Assembly: GCA_032622095.1 (NCBI GenBank)
Contig: CP136062.1
Span: 158,156,875 to 158,220,874 of the forward strand
Reading direction: 5' to 3'
DNA length: 64,000 bases
Source of the DNA: Siphonodentalium dalli
Taxonomy: Eukaryota > Mollusca > Scaphopoda > Gadilida > Siphonodentaliidae
Below are positions 23,009 through 34,865 of this stretch, one piece after another. The notes beneath the pieces are model-generated. The model saw nothing but the letters and a program-made list of their open reading frames with translations, did no database searches and had not been told where the DNA came from. Numbering within the stretch: the first letter of the stretch is position 1; every line of letters starts with the position of its first letter. A program made the position numbers and the translations under genes.

Positions 23009-23963
23009 GAAAACAAGGGTGATAACTGTTTTGTTATCTGACAAAGGAGTACTCACGAACCTCCTTAATAGCAAGCATAAATGCGCGCATATATTCTTTA
23101 ACCCACTTCGAAAAGTTAATTTTATGTTGGAATCATCGCTATTTAGAAAATAAAACATTCATAATCTTGATCAATTAACAGACCCGCTAAAATGTGAAAC
23201 TAACACGTTGTAGTGGTGCAAAAAGAATTTGATATATGTCACAGATTGCTACGCAACATACGAGTATTCTCTGAAGTCTGAGGAATGTATTGAAGAAAAG
23301 AAATAGTCAATTGATAAACAGCAAAGAGTGGCTATTTGATGAAGCACATACACGTAGTTGTAACGTATGTACATCGTATGTGCAATTGTTTGCAGCAAAT
23401 ACCAACTGCATAATAAGGTTTATCTATTTGTCCCACGGACTTTATTATTGATATAAAAAGGTCCAATAGGAATATTACAGCTTATAACAGATATGTGATT
23501 GTGATAACACCATTTATACATAGCGTGCTTTAATAGCAAATAAAAAAACACACAATTATGCAAATTAGCAAACACCACAGTTCGCGGTTGTTATGAAACA
23601 GTGGGGTTTATAAAAACATTGTTTTTCGACATTATCAGAGAGCTGTTAGAGAATCTCTGCGTGGTGAGTTCTTCGTAGTTCTATGTTTGCTGGTAACAGC
23701 TGAGCGGTCAATAACTGAGACAATGTTACCCTCGAGGTGATTTATCGCCCGCCATGTGACGCACTCTCAGCCAATCAGAAGAGAGGAAAATGGGATGAAG
23801 GATAACAAATGTACAGGTCGACCCGATCTCTAGCGTCGCAATAATACCATGTCACGCGACATGCATGTTTACTGGTAGTATATTAGCGTGCGATCGGCGC
23901 TGACAGGTCATATACTGTCAAGGCTGGTTGAAGGCGGCTACAAGATAAAGATCGCTGGTATCC
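23009..23963. other. No gene supported
   Basis: Contains a partial copy (23825-23850) of the GATCTCTAGCGTCGCA repeat; otherwise nothing recognised. Confidence 0.45.
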
Positions 23964-24018
23964 ATCTCTAGCGTCGCACTAATGCCAAATATTTGTTTGA
24001 GTTATTTTGATTGTGACA
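23964..24018. repeat. 55-bp repeat shared with 36532-36586
   Basis: ATCTCTAGCGTCGCACTAAT followed by GCCAAATATTTGTT(t/a)GAG and TTATTTTGATT(g/a)TGACA is nearly identical at both loci, 12.6 kb apart on the same strand. This indicates a dispersed repeat or an old duplication. Confidence 0.85.
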
Positions 24019-24389
24019 AAACTCCGAGTCTGTATTACAGTTCTAGTTCAATAGCTGTGTGTTGGAAAATGCACGCTGATATGTGCATGTGTCGAGACTG
24101 GTACCTCTTTAAAAAAAATTATATATATAAGAATCACTGCTACCACATATAGACACTCTTTATTAAACATACTGGAATATATGTGATAATTGTGATTAGC
24201 AATGAACAGTAATTAATTTGAACACTTATTTAAAGAAAAACATAGATACATAGACTCAAACTCGTCGAAGTACGGTCTGAATTTTTAACTGAAAGCTATA
24301 TTATAATATGATCGTACGTGACACGTAATGGAGCAACCACCAAGTTGATCATTAAGTTCAACGTTACAATAATTATATGATGTACCATA

Positions 24390-24918
24390 CAGGGTACTGC
24401 ATGTGTTACACCACTCGGAGAAATGTCTGTGTCGTCACACAAATACCATGCTAGAACTTGGATTAATATATTCGTAATCGTATATAGTCACCAATAGCCG
24501 GGTTACTACCGTAGTAACGGACATTGCCCATCTAGTGAACTATTCAAACCCAGCATTGAAATCATGGTTATGATCAGTCCAAACATATGAGTAAAGTTCG
24601 AACATAAGATAATAATAGCTGAGAACCTGGTGCGAATTTAACTGTGGTGGGGCCTCAAGCATATCTACCCCTGCACGTCAGAAAAGAAAAGTAGCTTGAG
24701 TATGGAAGTGAACCATCATCACACAGTGAAATCAACCAGGCCTGTTGGGTTTGAATAGTTCACTAGATAGGCAATGTCAGGTTCTACGGTAGTAACCCGG
24801 CTATTGGTGACTATATACGATTACGAATATATCAATTCAAGTTCTAACATGGTATTTTAGTGTGATGACACAGACATTTCTCCGAGTGGTGTAGCACATG
24901 TAGCACATTAGTACCCTG
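24390..24918. mobile_element. MITE with ~165-bp inverted repeats and TA target duplication
   Basis: Starts CAGGGTACT and ends AGTACCCTG, flanked by TA on each side (24388-24389 and 24919-24920). The inverted arms run from 24390 to about 24550 and from about 24748 to 24918, and include ACCACTCGGAGAAATGTCTG and TCACCAATAGCCGGGTTACT. TA flanks with CAGGG ends fit the Tc1/mariner group of non-autonomous elements. No transposase in the 200-bp centre. Confidence 0.88.
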
Positions 24919-24999
24919 TATGTATATATACATATATATATATCACAGCAGAAGTTTCCTTAGAATTAATGGATGGAAATGGAATGCCTCTAATATTTG

Positions 25000-25395
25000 T
25001 ATTATTTGAGTCGGACATAGATTACCTTAGCTGCAGGCAATCAATGCAATACGTGTAAATTATGTAGAAAAAGAAATTATTGAATAAAGTGTAGTGAATA
25101 TGATGCGTCACTTTAATATTTGAGTCGGACATAGCTTACCTTACCTGAAGGCAATCAATGCAATAAGTGATGTAGAAACAGAAATTATTGAATGAAGTGT
25201 AATGAATATGAAGCATCATTTTAATGCAATATCGATTGGGAGGAAGAGAAATGTCACTTTAATAGTTAACAATGATATACATATATAATTATAGATTATC
25301 CCCATTGAAGACGATCAATGCAATGAGTGTAGAAATGGAAAAAAAATGTTGCCTGAATGAATCGATGTGTGAACATAAAGTCTCACTTTAATGAA
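25000..25395. repeat. Diverging tandem repeat, about 3 units of 110-140 bp
   Basis: Units share TTTGAGTCGGACATAG.TTACC, GGCAATCAATGCAAT.(c/a)GTG, GTAGAAA..GAAATTATTGAAT and CACTTTAAT. The third unit is strongly diverged. It lies directly before the large array and could be part of the same mobile unit. Confidence 0.75.
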
Positions 25396-25594
25396 ATGTT
25401 GAGATGATGGAATCAACGATGAATTTGCAATTTCTGTAATGATGAAATTGGTTCACATACCGGTATACATGTATATGCAGCTGAAAATGTGAATTGACTG
25501 AAATGTAATTATGAAAGTGTCAATGACACTGTAGCTCAATGAGGAAAGGGAATAATTTCATGTGTTACAGTTAATGGAGCGATTAGGAATGTGG

Positions 25595-28500
25595 AAAGTT
25601 GAAAGGCCTAGTTATGCAAAGATTAAAATCCAAGATGGCCGCGACAGCCATCGTTTTTTTTGCCAAATGACACACAAAAGACTCCTTCCTATTTACATGT
25701 CATTGTTAACATCCTTCACAAATTTTATGATGATCCGACAAAAGATACGACCTGTAGCCCGTATCAAAGGATTTAGTCGTGTAAAGAGTAAAATACAAGA
25801 TGGCTGCTGGCGACCAGGTTTCTTGGTCGAATTCAAAATGAACCTTTTCCCATCTACATGTAATTGTTAACATCCATTACAAATCTCATGATGATTGGAC
25901 CAAAGATTCGACTTGTAGCCCTTGACAAAGAATTTAGTCATGCAAAGAGTATAATCCAAGATGGCTGCTGGCGGCCATGTTTTGGCCGAACAACCCCAAA
26001 ATTACTCATTTCCCATCTACATGTCCATTTTAACATCCATGACAAATTTAATGAAGGTGGCAATGACACTGTAGCTCAACTTAGGTAGGGGAATAATTTA
26101 ATGGTCGACAGTAAATGGAAGAATATGAAAAGTGCTATTTGAAATGTCTAAGTAAGACTAGATGTACATGTCAATATCAACATTTATAACAGGTTTCATA
26201 ATGATCGGATCAGGGATGTGGTGATTATGGTGTGCCAAAGGATTTATTGATGCAAAGAGTAAATTCTAAAATGGCCAACGGCAGCCATGTTTTTTTCCGA
26301 ATTACCCCAAAATGACTTGTTCCCATCTACAGCCTTTACAAATCTCATAATGATCTGATCAAAGATATGACCTGTAGCCTGTGCCAATGGATTTAGTCAT
26401 GCAAAGAGTAAAATACAAGATGGCTGCTGGCGGCCATGTTTTTCGGCTGAACGACCCCAAAATGACTCGTTTCCCATCTACATGTCATTGTTAACATACA
26501 TGACAAATTTCTTGAAGTTCCGACCAAAGCTACGACCTGTAGCCCACACCAAAGGATTTATTCATGCAAAGAGTAAAATCCAATATGGCTGCTGGCGGAC
26601 ATGTTTTTTAGCGAAACGACCCCAAAATGACTCGTTCCCATCTACATGTTAATATTAACATCCATGATAAATATCATGATGATCAGACAAACAGTACGAC
26701 ATGTAGCCCGTGCCAATGGATTGGATTTTGAAATCCAAGATGGCTGCCAGCGGCCAAGTTTTTTGGCCGTATGACCCCAAAATGACTCGTTCCCATATAC
26801 ATGTCAATATCAGTATTCATGACAAATTTCATAAAGGTCAGACCAAAGGTACGACCTGTAACCCGCGCCAAAGGATTTAGTCATTGAAAGAGTAAAATCC
26901 AAGATGGCTGCTGGCGGCCATGTTTTTTGGCCGAACAACCCCAAAATCACTCGTTCCCATCTACATGTCATTGTTAACATCCATGACAAATTTCATGAAG
27001 TTCTGACCAAAGATACAACCTGTAGTCCGCGCCAAAGAATTTAGTCATGCAAAGAGTAATATCCAAGATGGCTGCTGGCGGCCATGTTTTTTGGCTGAAC
27101 GACCTCAAAATCACTCGTTCCCATCTACATGTCATTGTTAACATCCATGACAAATTTCATGATGATCAGACGAACAGCACGACCTGTAGCCCGCGCCAAT
27201 GGATTGAATTTTGAAATCCAAAATGGCCACCAGCGGCCATGTTTTTTGGCCGAATGACCCCAAAATGACTCGTTCCCATTTACATGTCAATGTCAACATT
27301 CATGACAAAATTCATAAAGATCAGACCATAGGTACGACCTGTAGCCCGCGCCAAAGGATTTAGTCATGCAAACAGTAAAATCCATGATGGCTGCTGGCGG
27401 CCATGTTTTTTGGCCGAATGACCCCAAAATCGCTCGTTCCCATCTACATGTCAATGTCAACATTCATGACAAAATTCATAAAGATCAGACCATAGGTACG
27501 ACCTGTAGCCTGCGCCAAAGGATTTAGTCATGCAATGAGTAAAATACAAGATGGCTGCCAGCGGCCATGTTTTTTGGCAGAATGACCCCAAAATGACTCG
27601 TTCCCATTTACATGTCAATATCAACATTCATGACAAAATTCATAAAGATCAGACCATAGGTACGACCTGTAGCCCGCGCCAAAGGATTTAGTCATGCAAA
27701 GAGTAAAATCCATGATGGCTGCTGGCGGCCATGTTTTTTGGCCGAACAACCCCAAAATCACTCGTTCCCATCTACATGTCATTGTTAACATCCATGACAA
27801 ATTTCTTGAAGTTCCGACCAAAGCTACGACCTGTAGCCCACACCAAAGGATTTATTCATGCAAAGAGTAAAATCCAATATGGCTGCTGGCGGACATGTTT
27901 TTTAGCCAAACGACCCCAAAATGACTCGTTCCCATCTACATGTTAATATTAACATCCATGATAAATATCATGATGATCAGACAAACAGTACGACATGTAG
28001 CCCGTGCCAATGGATTGGATTTTGAAATCCAAGATGGCTGCCAGCGGCCAAGTTTTTTGGCCGTATGACCCCAAAATGACTCGTTCCCATAGACATGTCA
28101 ATATCAATATTCATGACAAATTTCATAAAGGTCAGACCAAAGGTACGACCTGTAACCCGCGCCAAAGGATTTAGTCATTGAAAGAGTAAAATCCAAGATG
28201 GCTGCTGGCGGCCATGTTTTTTGGCCGAACAACCCCAAAATCACTCGTTCCCATCTACATGTCATTGTTAACATCCATGACAAATTTCATGAAGTTCTGA
28301 CCAAAGATACAACCTGTAGCCCGCGCCAAAGAATTTAGTCATGCAAAGAGTAATATCCAAGATGGCTGCTGGCGGCCATGTGTTTTGGCTGAACGACCTC
28401 AAAATCACTCGTTCCCATCTACATGTCATTGTTAACATCCATGACAAATTTCATGATGATCAGACGAACAGCACGACCTGTAGCCCGCGCCAATGGATTG

Positions 28501-31075
28501 AATTTTGAAATCCAAAATGGCCACCAGCGGCCATGTTTTTTTGCCAAATGACCCCAAAATGACTCGTTCCCATCTACATGTCAATGTCAACATTCATGAC
28601 AAAATTCATAAAGATCAGACCATAGGTACGACCTGTAGCCTGCGCCAAAGGATTTAGTCATGCAAAGAGTAAAATACAAGATGGCTGCCAGCGGCCATGT
28701 TTTTTGGCCGTATGACCCCAAAATGACTCGTTCCCATATACATGTCAATATCAATATTCATGACAAATTTCATAAAGGTCAGACTAAAGGTACGACCTTT
28801 AACCCGTGCCAAAGGATTTAGTCATGCAAAGAGTAAAATCCAAGATGGTTGCTGGCGGCCATGTTGTTTGGCCGAATGACCCCAAAATCACTCTTTCCAA
28901 TCTACATGTCATTGTTAACATCCATGATAAATTTCATGAATTTCTGACCAAAGCTACGACATGTAGTCCGCGCCAAAGAATTTAGTCATGCAAAGAGTAA
29001 AATCCAAGATGGCTGCTGGCGGCCATGTTTTTTGGCTGAACGACCCCAAAATCACTCGTTCCCATCTACATGTCAATATTAACATCCATGACAAATTTCA
29101 TAATGATCAGACGAACAGTACGACCTGTAGCCCGCGCCAATGGATTGAATTTTGAAATCCAAAATGGCCACCAGCGGCCATTTTTTTTGGCAGAATGACC
29201 CCAAAATGACTCGTTCCCATTTACATGTCAATGTCAACATTCATGACAAAATTCATAAAGATCAGACAATAGGTACGACCTGAAGCCCGCGCCAAAGGAT
29301 TTAGTCATGCAAAGAGTAAAATCCATGATGGCTGCTGGCGGCCATGTTTTTTGGCCGAACAACCCCAAAATCACTCGTTCCCATCTACATGTCATTGTTA
29401 ACAGCCATGACAAATTTCATGAAGTTCTGATCAAAACTACGACCTGTAGCCTGCGCCAAAGGATTTAGTCATGCAAAGAGTAAAATCCAAGATGGCTGCC
29501 AGCGGCCATGTTTTTTGGCCGAACAACCCCAAAATGACTCGTTCCCATCTACATGTCAATATTAACATCCATGGCAAATTTTATAATGATCAGACGAACA
29601 GTACGACCTGTAGCCCGCGCCAATGGATTGAATTTTGAAATCCAAAATGGCCACCAGCGGCAATGTTTTTTTTGGCCGAATGACCCCAAAATGACTCGTT
29701 CCCATCGACATGTCAATGTCAACATTCATGACAAATTTCATAAAGATCAGACCAAAGGTACGACCTGTAGCCCGCGCCAAAGGAAATTGTTGACGGACAC
29801 ACGCACACACGCACACACGCACATACGAATACACGCACACACGCACACACGCACACACGCACACACGGACAACGGACGCCAAGCCATGGCAATAGCTCAA
29901 ACTTACAAAAGTAAGTTGAGCTAATAATGATCCGACAAAAGATACGACCTGTGGCCCGTGCTAATGGATTGAATTTTGAAATCCAAGATGACCGCTGCGG
30001 GCCATGTTTTCTGGCCAAATGACCCCAAAATGACTCACTCCCATCCACATGTGAACATCAACATTCATGACAAATTTCATAATGATCTGATCAAAGTAAG
30101 GACCTGTAGCCCGTGCCAAAGGATTTAGTCATGCAAAGAGTAAAATCCAAGATGGCTGCTGGTGGACATGTTTTTTGGTCAAACTACCCCAAAATGACTC
30201 GTTCACATCTACATGTCAATGTCATCTACATGTCAATAACGATGACAAATATCATAATGATATGACCAAATGTACAACCTAGAGCCTGTGCTGAAGGATT
30301 TAGTCAAGCAAAGAGTAAAATCCAAGATGTATTTTGGCCGAATGACCACAAAACAGCTCGTTCCCATCTACATGTCATTGTTAACACTAATGACAAATTG
30401 CATGAAGATCCGACCAAAGCTACGACCTGTAGCCCGCGCCAGAGGATTTAGTCATGCAAAGAGTAAAATCCAAGATGGCTGCTGGCGGCCATGTTTTTTT
30501 GGCCGAACGACCCCAAAATGGCTCGTCCCCATAGATATGCCTGTCATTATTAACATCCATGACAAATTTCATGATAATCAGACGAACAGTATGACCTGTA
30601 GACCACGCGAATCAATTTAATTTTGAAATCCAAGATGGCTGACAGCGGCCATGTTTTTTGGCCGAATGACCCCAAAAGGATTCTTTCCAATCTACATGTC
30701 ATTGTTAACATCCATGACAAATTTCATGAAGATCCTACCAAAGCTACGACCTGTAGCCCGCGCCAAAGGATTTAGTCATGCAAAGAGTAAAATCAAAGAT
30801 GGCTGCTGGCAGCCATGTTTTTTGGTGGAACAACCACAAAATGACTCGTTAACATCCATGATAAATTTCATGATGATCAGAAAAACAGTAAGACATGTAG
30901 ACCGCGCCAATCGATTTAATTTTGAAATCCAAGATGGCTGTCAGCCGCCATGTTTTTTGGCCAATGACCCAAAATGACCTGTTCCCATCTACATGTCAAT
31001 GTCAATATTCATGACAAATTTGATAAAGATCAGACCAAAGGTACGACCTGTAGCCCGCGCCAAAGGAAATTGTTG
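25595..31075 (+). repeat. Tandem array of ~160-bp units, pearl/HINE-like
   Basis: A unit of 156-165 bp is repeated about 33 times over 5.5 kb. Each unit carries ATGACAAATTTCAT, GACCAAAG.TACGACCTGTAG, CCCGCGCCAAAGGATTTAGT, CAAAGAGTAAAATCCAAGAT, GGCTGCTGGCGGCCATG and CCCCAAAATGACTCGTTCCC. Some units alternate GGATTGAATTTTGAAATCC in place of the GTCATGCAAAGAG block. Bivalve 'pearl' elements and Helitron-associated elements carry similar tandem cores; that link is from knowledge, not a search. Short open frames across it are by-products. Two units reach a tail (29798-29930 and 31074-31117). Confidence 0.9.
29798..29926 (+). mobile_element. Element tail: (ACACGC)n microsatellite plus terminal hairpin ending CTAA
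   Basis: After GCCAAAGGAAATTGTTGACG comes a run of ACACGC-type repeats (about 29797-29866), then GGACAACGGACGCCAAGCC, ATGGCAATAG and a hairpin AGCTCAAACTTAC/GTAAGTTGAGCT closing with CTAA. A short 3' hairpin with CTRR is the hallmark of Helitron 3' ends. A shortened tail at 31074-31117 also ends GAGCTAATAATG. Confidence 0.65.
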
Positions 31076-31117
31076 ACGGACACACACACGCACACATGGA
31101 CGTCGAGAGCTAATAAT

Positions 31118-32116
31118 GAATATGTGATGTGTCGCTTTTAACGAATTGGCAATGACAGCAGTATGGAAACGGTCACTGCGGTGGAGTTACGATACATGCC
31201 GTTAGGTTATGATACACGGTCTACAGCCCTACAGGTATTAGCGGGTTGTCACACCAGACGTTGAAGACAATTATGATATATGTCCATGAGGATCTTTTTA
31301 AAGATTGGGTAAGTGTTGGCGCTGGGTATAGCTGTTAAAACATCCGTTAAAACCGCCATAAACAGAATTAATATTATAAACAAACCTTGTTCTTATACCA
31401 ATCATAAATCACATGTATCACATTAATTTCAGCATGTTGTTATGTTAGTACTTTGTCTTACATTGTATGTAAGCAAACGTCATCTTATGTAAACAAACAG
31501 TACATCCACATGTATGTAAAGAGTATGCGATAAGCAAAACACTCAACACCGAGTAGACCCCCACTGCATATACATGTACCCGGTATATGAAATTTTGTTA
31601 GAAATACCATCGTTATTTCACGCCTTTAGATTAGGCTAATTTGGGGACATTTTGGGGGACAGAGGTGATAGGTTTGAGTGAGGGGGTACCCCCTTGTGAC
31701 TATTGGGGGTACTTTTTAAAGTAAACCTAAAATGGGGGCTGTCTGGTTGTTCTGAAGCATATGAAAAGTGAAAGAAATGAACCAATGGCCCCCATATCAT
31801 TTCCTGGCAACTTGGGCTTATATCAGCATTCAGCAAGTTATGTTACATGTACCCTTATATTTTCAAGTTGTGTAGGTCACAATTTATTGAATATTGGGAA
31901 TATTGGATCATTTGACATCAACAAAGCCATTTTATAGATGTACGGAGCTTGAATGTTCACCAAGCAGTTCACCAACACACTGATCATGGGTATTTCTAAT
32001 TAAAATTTAATTTAATCCAAGTTAAATCGCATAATCAAAGTAATTAATGGCTGAACATCACCAACTTCAACTGTGGAATCTGACCCAATGCCTCCCATAC
32101 AGAGAGGCCTAAGGTG
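31118..32116. other. No gene supported
   Basis: AT-rich DNA with a G-rich, C-poor patch at 31640-31740 (GGGGG clusters). No credible open frame. Confidence 0.45.
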
Positions 32117-32170
32117 AATGAGGTTCCCAGAGGGTGAATTTGGTGATGCTAGCCCTCTGGGGACCTCATT
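32117..32170. repeat. 18-bp-arm hairpin
   Basis: AATGAGGTTCCCAGAGGG (32117-32134) pairs with CCCTCTGGGGACCTCATT (32153-32170), one mismatch, 18-nt loop. Confidence 0.8.
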
Positions 32171-32244
32171 CCGCAAATGTCAGCCACACTAAATTCAGGC
32201 TTGGAGACCGCCCACCTCTAGTTCTATTGAGAATCATATATTAA

Positions 32245-32490
32245 CCCTTTATTTACTAAATGCTTATTGACAAGTAGATGTTGTGGGAAGTGTTCAGATA
32301 AAGTCGTTTGTTGAACTTTTCTGAACATTTCCAACCAATTAATAGATATCCTTCTACACATGTACATGTATGTATTACCTGTTAGTCTGTTGTCATCTGC
32401 TTGCATTTCCTGAACACCCCTCTGAATGAATAATAGATCATTCAAATAAATTCTTTTTTACTTGGTGGGAGAATCCATTTAGTAAAGAAA
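32245..32490. mobile_element. Second piggyBac-like MITE
   Basis: Left end TTAA CCCTTTATTTACTAAATG and right end CATTTAGTAAAGAAAGGG TTAT are inverted copies (about 20 bp, one mismatch). Left flank TTAA is intact; the right flank reads TTAT, a likely later mutation. About 250 bp, no coding content. Confidence 0.7.
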
Positions 32491-32886
32491 GGGTTATATC
32501 AAATTTTCGCTACGATAAGGCAGCAATGATTCATAGCCCCTACAATTCAGTGGAATCATGCAATTATTTACAACATACCGCATTACCGGTATAGCCATTT
32601 AATAAGCTAAATCTCCGATTTTGGTGTTGAATGGGTCACCATGAATCACTCTCAACCTAATCAATCACCACGGTGTTTTGCTTATCGCTCACTATTTACA
32701 TGCTGTATATATACAAACGCTCCGCTCACACAAAGTGTTTTGCGGAAAATAACGCATTATTAATATGATCATTATTCTACATGTATATTATTAGGATATT
32801 ATTGAGGAAACTTTCATAATTTGGTAACTGTTATTTCTAAATTATTACTTATTACATGTACATATGTACATGTACACATACATGTA

Positions 32887-33510
32887 TACCGGCAGACTTT
32901 CATTTTTAGAAAATGTAGGCGCGCAGAGTCCCGCTCGCTGGGTTTTGGCCAGGCGCGCGGTTTCTATCAAGATAAAATAAACAGCGGAAATACATTCATA
33001 AATGCCGCGTAAATTGAATTTGTTTACTCACGATCGATGTCCAGTGAATCTCTTTGATGGTTTAATACTGCTTAATCCACTATCCATAAGCACAAGTGAA
33101 TGTTACACACTATGTTTTATATTCTACATGCTCCTATATTAAATGTAATTCATAATAATTAATAAGGAATCAATTTAATACTCAGATTCCAAGCTGACAG
33201 AATAAATATCAACATCTCCCGGCCACGTGGTCTCGATTTGATTTTCGAGGAATTTATGTGACGTCATAAGCCACACCGGTACATAGAAATGTATTTTTAG
33301 CTTCGAATCATTCAGTCTCAGACAGATAGTGCATTTGACACGTCACACCGTGTGACCTCGTCTGGGTAGACACTGGTAATAGCGTTATCAGGTTCGCTCT
33401 CTGTATTTGGCCTAGGTGCGCAATCGATCGCTCGCTGGTTTTTCAGTTTTAGCCGTGCGATGGTGCGCAAGAGCGATCGCGCGCCTCAAAAATGAAAGTC
33501 TGTACCGGTA
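32887..33510. mobile_element. MITE-like element with ACTTTCATTTTT inverted ends
   Basis: Left TACCGGCAGACTTTCATTTT..GGCGCGC and right GCGCGCCTCAAAAATGAAAG followed by TCTGTACCGGTA are inverted. The interior has no gene; a CRE octamer TGACGTCA occurs at 33259-33266. The arms contain CpG-rich CGATCG/GCGCGC pieces. Limits are approximate. Confidence 0.6.
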
Positions 33511-33589
33511 CACTTAGCTGATGTGCCTGACTTCATCCGAGCTCTTTAGGGAACAACGTTGCCAACCGGAATACATGTACATGTACAAT

Positions 33590-33850
33590 GTATGAGTATA
33601 TATCGAGGTCGCAGTCAATGACACAGTCGCATATGAAATTGGACCCACCCATATAGTTCCCGGGATCAAAGTAGGCCTTTGGTACATTAATACCAAATTT
33701 TAGTCCGATCAGTCGTGCAGTTTTCAAGTCTATAACACACAGAGACAGAAGTTCTATGTACCTACATGTATATGAGCGAGGTCATGGTCAAGGACATGGT
33801 CACTCATGAAATTGGACCCGCCCATTTCCGGGATCAAAGTAGACATACAA
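33590..33850. repeat. Direct duplication of a ~75-bp segment
   Basis: ATGAAATTGGACCC(a/g)CCCAT.. with CGGGATCAAAGTAG occurs at about 33600-33672 and again at 33775-33845, preceded by GAGGTC..GTCAA.GACA in both. It looks like a dispersed repeat in tandem. Confidence 0.75.
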
Positions 33851-33887
33851 TACATGTACCCCGCTGGACAAAACAAGTATCCATTGG

Positions 33888-33974
33888 CACCGCAGTGTAT
33901 TTGCTGTTCGGCTGCGGTGTCAAGAGTTTGTAACTGCAGTTGAGCACCGCAGCAGAACAGCAAGTACATTGCGG
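33888..33974. repeat. 30-bp-arm inverted repeat, CCGCAG..
   Basis: CCGCAGTGTATTTGCTGTTC and the next 8 bases pair with CCGCAGCAGAACAGCAAGTA and its continuation, leaving a 26-nt loop. Surrounding DNA has further GCGGCCGAA(t/a)GGCA-type short repeats to about 34200. Confidence 0.8.
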
Positions 33975-34219
33975 CCAAACGGCAAGTTCACTGCGGCCGA
34001 AAGGCAACTACCCTCACGGTCGAATGGCATGTACACCGTGGTTAGATTTCTGGTTTGTATTGTCTTTTTTCAGTTTGATGAAAGTACACCGTGGCAAATA
34101 CACCATGCCGAATGGCAATTACATCACGACCCAACTGTTAGCCGGTGGCGCCGCGGTGTAGTTGCATTTCAGCTGCGGTGGCAATGCTAACCGCACCGCA
34201 ATTAAGTGGTCCCACACAC

Positions 34220-34440
34220 AGACAGAATTTCCGAAAAACAACCGATGAACAAATGACCGATGATGAAAAACAACTAACGAAAAAACACAGCGGTACTTGC
34301 CGTTTGACTGATGACGAAAAACAAATGGCCAACGACTAACACGATGTCGAACAATCGATGACGAAAAATTACTGATGACGAAAAGCAAACAGCCAAAGAT
34401 GAACACGATGTCGAATGATCGATGACGAAAAATGTCTTGA
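34220..34440. repeat. Short tandem repeats around GATGACGAAAA
   Basis: GATGACGAAAAACAA.. / CACGATGTCGAA.GATCGATGA units recur at about 50-bp spacing. A related A/C-rich stretch with ACGACAAA motifs occupies 34680-34865, and CTGGACAAAACAAGT recurs at 33865 and 34572. No protein is supported. Confidence 0.6.
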
Positions 34441-34865
34441 TGACAAACACATCGACCCAGGACTGCAGGTTTCAAAATTATGTGTAACCTACAGTACGTG
34501 TATTTTTTTTTTCGTCTGGTTTGTGCTTAGGTAATCCTAGTCCAAATCTACGGGATATAATGTACCCTGCTGGACAAAACAAGTTTCCAGTTGACCACGG
34601 TGCAGTTAGCATTGCCACTGCGGCCGAAATGCACTACATTGTACACCGCGGCTCCACTGGCTAACTACATTTGGGCTGCGGTGTACTTGCCACAAAAACC
34701 ACGACTGATCACAAATGAACAAAGGATGAAAACAAACGACCAACAATAAACACGACGACAAACTACCGGTACCAAGGACGAAAAACGACAGACGACAACC
34801 AAACACGAATGACGACAAACACACTGACTGTGACACTGATGACCAACGAATGACCACGACAAATT

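Noticed and set aside
29553..30048. Open frames with THTRTHAHT / VRVCVCACVRV runs
   Set aside because: They translate the ACACGC microsatellite in the element tail.
34119..34862. Minus-strand frames rich in S/F/V/C as membrane proteins
   Set aside because: They are translations of the GATGACGAAAA and ACGACAAA repeat tracts.
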